From the NCBI GenBank assembly GCA_015680685.1, contig MNCI01023742.1, forward strand, positions 850,697 to 914,696: a stretch of DNA of 64,000 nt, written 5' to 3'. The notes under the pieces were generated by a model. That model ran no database searches. It was not told where the DNA came from and saw only the letters and a program-made list of their open reading frames with translations. Origin of the DNA: Gnetum montanum (lineage: Eukaryota; Streptophyta; Gnetopsida; Gnetales; Gnetaceae). Of this stretch, positions 58,201 to 64,000 are shown in pieces. A program made the position numbers and the translations under genes. How positions within the stretch are numbered: the stretch's first letter is position 1; each line of letters begins with the position of its first letter.

Positions 58201-59690
58201 CTAAATCATCATCATGAGACATATTCTTTGCTCTTAATGATCTTCAAAAACCATTTGAGTTCATAACCTAACTTATGGACTTCATTCTTGGTGATGCTAG
58301 AAAAACTTTGAAATCCAAACTTTTCTATGTGTTGTAAGTGATGTAGATTTCAAGTTAATCTTCCTTGGACATCGCAAGATAAAATGCCCCAAAAAAAAAT
58401 TTATTAGACATATTTTTAACCTTTGGAAGTCTCCAAGGACCATTCAAAGCCATATGCTAGCAACTCAACTTCAATCTTAATGACTTAGGGAGAGTTCAAA
58501 AAATGATCAAAATTTTTCTCAGCATGACTAACGCTAACGCTAATGCCAACATTAGTGATGAAAACACCATCATCAGCACCTCCAAATATCATTGAAACTA
58601 CATTTCAACATGTGCCATGGGTCCCTAGGGGTTGGATAACTCATCGACAACAATTTTAGCACTCCAAACTTCTAAAATTAGCAATTTTTAACAAGTTCCT
58701 TTGAGACCTAGAAAATCAACAATTTTTCTAAGTCTAGGGCATCAACAAGTTCATGAATTACCTTGGTACCTCTGAGAGCATCTCTATGTTACTTCACATC
58801 TTTGGTTTGTAGCATTTCACAAGGTTATCGGCCTCTTGACTCTTAGAAATCATCATTACATCTTATTTAAAGGTTAGTTTTGGCATCTTGGGAGTTAGAA
58901 TTTTTAGAAAAAAAAATTATTAGAAATTTTTGTAATTCCATTGATGTTGATGCCAACGTCAGCATTAGCATCAATATCATCAAAGCTTACATCACCATCT
59001 CAACCCAACATTTTATGGTGCTAATACAGTTCTTGGACTCCTTGACTTTACCTTGGTAGCCTTCAACACCAGTTTAAAGGCCAAAAAGAGTTCCAAGAAC
59101 TCAAAATTCAAGTTTGGGAAAAGTGATGAAAATTCCAGTAAGCATGGTTAATGCCAACATTGATGTCAATGTTAGCGTCAGCATCACCAATTTATAAATC
59201 ATCATTTTGACCTCATATATCATAATATCTTGTAATTGACCTCATCTCATGCTTCTTAGGTCTCTCAACATCATCTTAACATCATTTCAGTCCATTTTAA
59301 TGACAATTTGAGTGTCTTGAAAGTTTGAAAGCAATGCTTGAAAAAGTTCCAAAATTTTTCATTTAGCATTGAAAAAGTTCTTAGTTTTTAGTAAAATTCT
59401 AGTTGTCTTTCATTCTTCATTAAACCATTGTTGATTAATTATATCTTGGCCTTTAGAAATATTTAGAACAACTGTACTTAGAGTTTTTGTAAGACCCATA
59501 CTTGGATTTTAAATCTTTTAAATTTCATTTTGAAAATCCTCATTCCTTTTTGTAGTTATTTTGAAGTTCTTTTGCCTCTTAGAATATATAATGTGTTATG
59601 CATCTATTGATAACATTAAGTATAAAGGTTGATGTTAGGATTCAATTCTTTCTTTATCTACTTCAAAATATTTGAGGTTGCTAACATTAT
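58201..59690. other. Unassigned sequence with a GCTAACGCTAATGCCAACATT-like repeat
   Basis: No gene seen. A motif of alternating GATGC/TAACG/CAACATT appears near 58528-58560, 58942-58980 and 59139-59190. On the minus strand it would read as alternating Asp/Asn/Ala/Ile residues. It may be a decayed minisatellite or coding repeat of an unrecognised element. Confidence 0.4.
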
Positions 59691-60550
59691 TGATGAGTGG
59701 TGATGTACCCCTACACTCAACCATACGAATATGAGCGTTTCACGCATAATCTGGTCGAACTCCATAGACGAGCTCGTTGTGGTATCAAGATAGTTACACG
59801 TTGATCGCAGTCTGCTGTCTTCCCACTTGGACTAGTATATGTTTTGTCAAGTGTGGTTTAGTCTAGAGTGAGGTGTATAATGTGGTTTCTAACCTAGTGC
59901 TACTCCTAGAGGCAATGGAAAATCACTTTAATTAAGCTAGGAGGAAAAGGGAGTGATAGCTAAGCTAATAGGACATGGGAGGAGAGAGTCTAAACTAGCC
60001 TAAGTGTGATGAGCATCTGTTCCTTAATCATTCGTACACATCTTGGACCTCGTGCATGAATACTATTGGGATTACCAAGCGCATATCCTAGGTATGCTAC
60101 TAGGTTACCAAGTAGTCACACTTAAATGCTCATGATTAAGTTCTACTCATTCCATGTTTAATAGGAGTTGAGGGTAGAGAAGTATTAATTAAGAAAGTAA
60201 TTAAATAATTAAATGAAGTGAATGCTGCAATGATGAAGTAATCTCAATCTTTATTTCCAATCATGTGCATGTCCAAGTACATCACACTCGAATAAAGGTG
60301 TCGTACAATTACAATCATCACACTGTGGGCATGCACTAGGAGAAAGAGTTGAGAAGAACTAAAAATGAAAACTAACTTCTAGCTAAAACTATTAACTGAC
60401 TAACTCCTTGACTCCTTATGTCTACATGTGTATTTATAGGCCTGCACAGGAGTCACGATATCGTGTATCCGATATTGCTTCTTAGGTCGCGATATCACAT
60501 ACTCGATATCGTGGGTTCAATATCGAAGCCTACTGAATCATGATTCATCA
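59691..60550 (-). repeat. Element E 3' LTR
   Basis: TGATGAGTGGTGATGTACCCC to TGATTCATCA, 860 bases. TATTTATA (complement of TATA) at 60431-60438. U3 contains GATATC palindromes (about 60453-60525), as in family B, but the R-U5 part is closer to C. Confidence 0.88.
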
Positions 60551-60565
60551 TACCCCCATGACTGA
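60551..60565 (-). promoter_or_regulatory. 3' polypurine tract of element E
   Basis: Plus strand TACCCCCATGACTGA next to the LTR, the complement of TCAGTCATGGGGGTA. Confidence 0.78.
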
Positions 60566-60732
60566 ATGAAAACTTATCCTCGAGTCAAACAAAAGGAGAA
60601 TAAGCCCCATTGATTACACAGTGGATAGGTATGAGATTATTGACTGACTAGGAATTTATTCATGTCATAGTGGAGAATTAAATACAACAAAATTGGGACA
60701 TGGACACAAAAACTATAAAATTTTGTAGGAAC

Positions 60733-63525
60733 TCATCTGGTTCCTGGTGGTGGTGGTTCCTCCATGGGATGCTTCCCCTTGTCTTGTGCTCTAGGTTTTG
60801 GAATTTGGTGGCTTTGCAATAGTGCTTGGAGCTTTTCCTCTTCAATTCAGGGGTCTTGTGCCATCCATGCTGATGCTCCAATGTTTGACAGAGTTGACAC
60901 CTTCCATGGACATGGTAGTTGCGGGAACATTTGATTTGCTTTAACATACTAGGCCATAAACAACCGTCATTCCTCCTCATAGGCTCTAGCTTTGTCCCTA
61001 TACACCTGGAAATCTGTAAGTCATTGAGCCAAGTCCGCCACAACATCTTTTTTCCTTTGGTAATTAGCCTTAACCACCTCTAGTTCAGAATTTGCGGCTT
61101 CTAGCCTTTGTAATGTTTTCTTGTGCTCTGCAAATTCTACTTCATATTTAGCATAGGTGGTAGATACCTACTTTTCAAGCTCTATTCTCAGGTGTCCTAC
61201 TGTCAACATAGCTAGATTGGCATACTACAGGTTTACCAATTCCATGTACTCTATGAGATTTTGAATCTACAGGTCCCGACGTTTAAGCTTAGCTTGGTGG
61301 ACAAACACATATGTGTCCAATATGACCTACCAATCAGTGTGTTGAGCACTGAAGGTGTTGATGTGGGCCTTGGCCATATGGATCTCCTTCTTGATGACTT
61401 GCTTGTACATCCCCACCTTGGTCTCTAAAATGCTCCTTTAACTTTTCATGCCACTTGGCCCGGTTTTGCCATGCATTTATTTCAATGGCCATCTTCTGCT
61501 GGATTGCACATACCTCCTCCATTAAGAGGGTTCAATTCTCTCTGGCCAAATAGTTCATGTCTTAGTTGACCCTGACCAATTGTTCTCGTAATTGCTAAAA
61601 TTTTTCTTCAAGAACATTCTTCTATTTCTCCACAATGGTCAATTGAAGATTGTCAGCAACGAGCTATTTATTCTCTTCTTTTAAGGCTCTGAGTGCCTTA
61701 GTGTGTGTGTAGGGTTGCATTTGTGCCTTGGAGGCATCCTAGTTGACCTTCTCCTTCTCCTCCACCACTCTTTTATTGTTTGCCAAAGCTTATTGAGCTG
61801 CTCCATCCTGAGAGTGTCCAGCTGGTCTACAGGAACAAACTGCGATGGGTCCCATTGTGCAGCTTGCAGGGTAATGAGTCTCTCTTGGAGTCTTGCCAAC
61901 TCTGCTTCCATGTGCTTAGCCCTGATCTCTGCCATGACTATCTTTTCTTTGGTGGAGATGAGGTCTGATTATGCTACTGTGACATCTTGTGGGATGTTGA
62001 ACAAGGATGTCATTACTTGTCTTGTCTACAATAATTGATCAAGGACATCCTCATGCTCCACAGGAGTCATTGAGGGACTGGCTAGAATTTGAACATTGTG
62101 TGCTCTTGTTAAATCCACTAGTGGCACAATAGGTACATTGAAAGATTCTTTGATGTGCTTTGTGACCACTTCTGCAACTCCCGCTGCATCTTGGTGCTGC
62201 ATGACCACTATTGTGGCCCCTTCATCCATTTCCAATTGCACTTGGAAAAATGCAGCATTCCTTGAAATCTATTGTGACCAATGGATCTTCCCACCTCTTG
62301 GTTGGATGGACACTTTGCCTTGTGCATGATCAATAAAAACTGTGGGCTGTACGGTGTTGTCAATGACCCGGAAGAGATTGGCATCATCATGACTTCCCCA
62401 ACTGATTGTCTCAACGATGGCCTTCAGATGACTCATCGACGATCGATAATCCTATGGTGGTGGTGGTGGTTGGTCTCACTAACTCATGCTAGGCCCTAAT
62501 TTTTATTGTTGACTAGGCCTGATGCTTGGGAGTTGGTTGGGGCCTGTAGTTTGAGTTGCAGGGGTTCCCATCGTCTGTTCTTGCTCTAGCTCTAGCGTTT
62601 CATCAGCACTTTTCCTTAGGGCTCGTTGCTTCAACAATTCTACAAATGAAGCATTTTGGGTTTTTTTTGGGATGTCATTGGTCTACCATAGAATTCTAGC
62701 ATGCTTACATAGCTTCCTGATGAGATAAGGGAAGGGCAACATGAACTTCCCTATCTTGCGTACTTCAAACTGCCTTAGAATCTCCATGAGATATAGATGG
62801 GGAAGGTTAGCATTAAACTTACCCATCAATATCACACTTCCTCTTCCTACATATGTTGAGATTTAGTTCAATCCTCTTGTGGGGAAGATATGATAAGTAC
62901 CAATTTTAAAGTATATCCTTTCTTCCAGCGTCAACTCTCCATATGTCTTGTCTTCTTTATCGTACGTCCTCTTCAACCATATTCTTCGTTCATTGGCATC
63001 GGAGCGAGTGGGTAGGTGAGCAACTTTTGAACATGTATTTAGAAGATTTAATACTTTTGAGATGGCCTTGGCAAAAAAATCAACAGTCACACCACCAATG
63101 TCAACTGTGGTACCCTCTTCCTTATTATGCTAAAGCTGGTATGTTTCTCCTAAGTACCAGGCACCGCTTTCAGAGAGGATAGGCCATAATGGAAACCCCT
63201 TGAGTTGGTCCCTAATGGCCTTAGAAGTGAACTCTGTGAAAATTCTGAAGTTCAATTCCATGATCACTACTACCAATGTTGACCTTTCATGGATGGCTTG
63301 AACACACTCTAGGAACAATGTGAGGTGTTGTCCCTATGTAGGTGCTTCAGCAGCTCCTCCTTCTGCCCATCCCGACTATACAGTAGCAGGGGGCTCTTGA
63401 TAGATGCTAAATGACTATGCCTGCTACTCTGCACGTTCCTCAGGAGATGCCTGGCCTCTACCCCTCCTTGGTCATTTTGACATACCTTGAGAGGATCCTT
63501 CTTATTGTCTACGCTTAGGGGCCAT
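60733..63525 (-). pseudogene. Element E extra sense ORF (ORF3), about 930 codons, unknown function
   Basis: Not recognised. It runs from ATG 63525 (MAPKRRQ) to the stop after PPPPGTR at 60733, 931 codons, with several stops and at least two compensating frameshifts. Conserved block at residues 65-140: IMELNFRIFTEFTSKAIRDQ, LKGFPLWPI, AWYLGETYQL. Residues 146-260: FFAKAISKVLNLLNTCSKVA, LTLEERIYFKIGTYHIFPTR, GKFNANLPHLYLMEIL. A Val/Asp-rich region follows at 429-500. The C-terminal part from residue 531 is an extended probable coiled coil (AEIRAKHMEAELARLQERLI; HKKTLQRLEAANSELEV), then GASAWMAQDP near residue 888. It is colinear with ORF3 of D from start to stop. No catalytic motif or membrane span recognised. 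Confidence 0.75.
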
Positions 63526-64000
63526 TTGTAATCACACGAGGTCAATCATTAGTAAGGTTGCTTAAAAAAGCTAAGTTATACCTTACTTCTTGTCTTAATG
63601 AATTCATTTTCTTATTTTGTGTGATTTATAGTTAGTAAAATGTCCCCCAAAAGTTTTAGTATTGGGCCCAATTTGATCCAGTGGCCTCAAAGTTTCAATT
63701 CCTGATGTAATTGAGGAGATAAGATTATTTTTGGTAGCATGTTTATCATTTTTATAAGTAATTACCCTTTATAGTATCCTTCAAGTGATGATGAATTTCG
63801 AAAAAATTATGTGCAATTTGGAGTGTACCCTTCCCCCATGACTAAGTTGAACACTTCGGGTTTAGGTAGGTTCGATCGAAATGAGAATTGAAGCGCTAGC
63901 GAGCGAGTTATGGCTATTTGACTAAGAGGTGTGCAAGTCGCAATTCGTGGAAGAAAATTTGAAAAACTCCCCCCACGTGAATAGTTGCAAATGATGTTAA
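63526..64000 (-). other. Element E leader sequence of ORF3
   Basis: Non-coding. The stretch GAAAATTTGAAAAACTCCCC near 63951 matches D at 30908, so colinearity with D continues to the window end. A CCCCCATGACTAAGTTGAA motif near 63834 is the complement of an internal PPT-like sequence. Confidence 0.6.

Larger units (their letters stand above)
59691..64000 (-). mobile_element. Element E: LTR retrotransposon 3' part, runs off the window
   Basis: Minus-strand element. Its 3' LTR is 59691-60550, followed on the plus strand by a polypurine-tract complement at 60551-60565. The extra ORF3 occupies 60733-63525, and upstream non-coding sequence with a TCATGGGGG motif (complement CCCCCATGA near 63834) continues to the end. 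Five bases left of the LTR are ATTAT; the matching duplication would be outside the window. Pol and gag would lie beyond 64000. Confidence 0.85.

Noticed and set aside
61703-62038. 111-codon plus-strand frame in element E
   Set aside because: Antisense shadow of ORF3, whose minus-strand frame is supported by similarity to element D.

Overview
This window looks like nuclear DNA from a land plant with a large, repeat-rich genome, possibly a gymnosperm; the sequence alone does not fix the species. It is AT-rich. It holds one recognisable host gene and a large pile-up of degenerate Ty3/gypsy LTR retrotransposons of the non-chromovirus (Athila/Tat-like) kind. They carry a tRNA-Asp type primer site, an RT with an MDD box in the context FMDDFSTYG, and no visible chromodomain. 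No tRNA, rRNA, CRISPR array or bacterial-type operon was seen.

Layout. 1-1091: the end of a family A LTR (3' LTR or solo). 3551-9285, minus strand: a many-exon gene for a ZDP-like DNA polynucleotide 3'-phosphatase. Exons for the N-terminal PARP-type zinc finger, linker and PNKP-type phosphatase domain are recognisable, but one catalytic exon carries a frameshifting 31-bp tandem duplication. 9940-12184: the 3' part of a LINE (endonuclease, RT, C-terminal zinc motif), minus strand. 12185-55607: element C, a 7.0-kb LTR element (minus) whose 3' LTR is broken three times: by element B-minus (12216-26310), by element D (26520-47953) and by a solo LTR (48392-49255). B-minus is itself broken in its 3' LTR by a sister copy, B-plus (12669-19756), and D is broken in its 5' LTR by element A (39454-47606). 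Five-base target duplications support every level; four pairs are exact. 55640-58200: a second LINE fragment, minus strand. 59691 to the window end: element E (minus), 3' LTR and 3' region only.

How the elements relate. All families share LTR ends of the form TGATG...CATCA (usually TGATGAG/CTCATCA), a similar R-U5 region, and a single-frame gag-protease polyprotein beginning MSSS (where the start survives) with a zinc knuckle of the form C-x2-C-x3-H-x4-C. They differ in the short repeats that fill U3. Only D keeps a gag-PR-RT-RNaseH-INT series. B-plus, B-minus and C have gag-PR only, and the two B copies share the same pol-deletion junction, so a gag-PR non-autonomous form appears to have been mobilised. 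D and E also carry a sense ORF of about 930 codons between pol and the 3' LTR, with a conserved N-terminal domain and a C-terminal coiled coil, that I do not recognise. It is the most interesting coding feature here.

All the element coding regions seen have stops and frameshifts, and catalytic residues are changed in several. None looks active as it stands.
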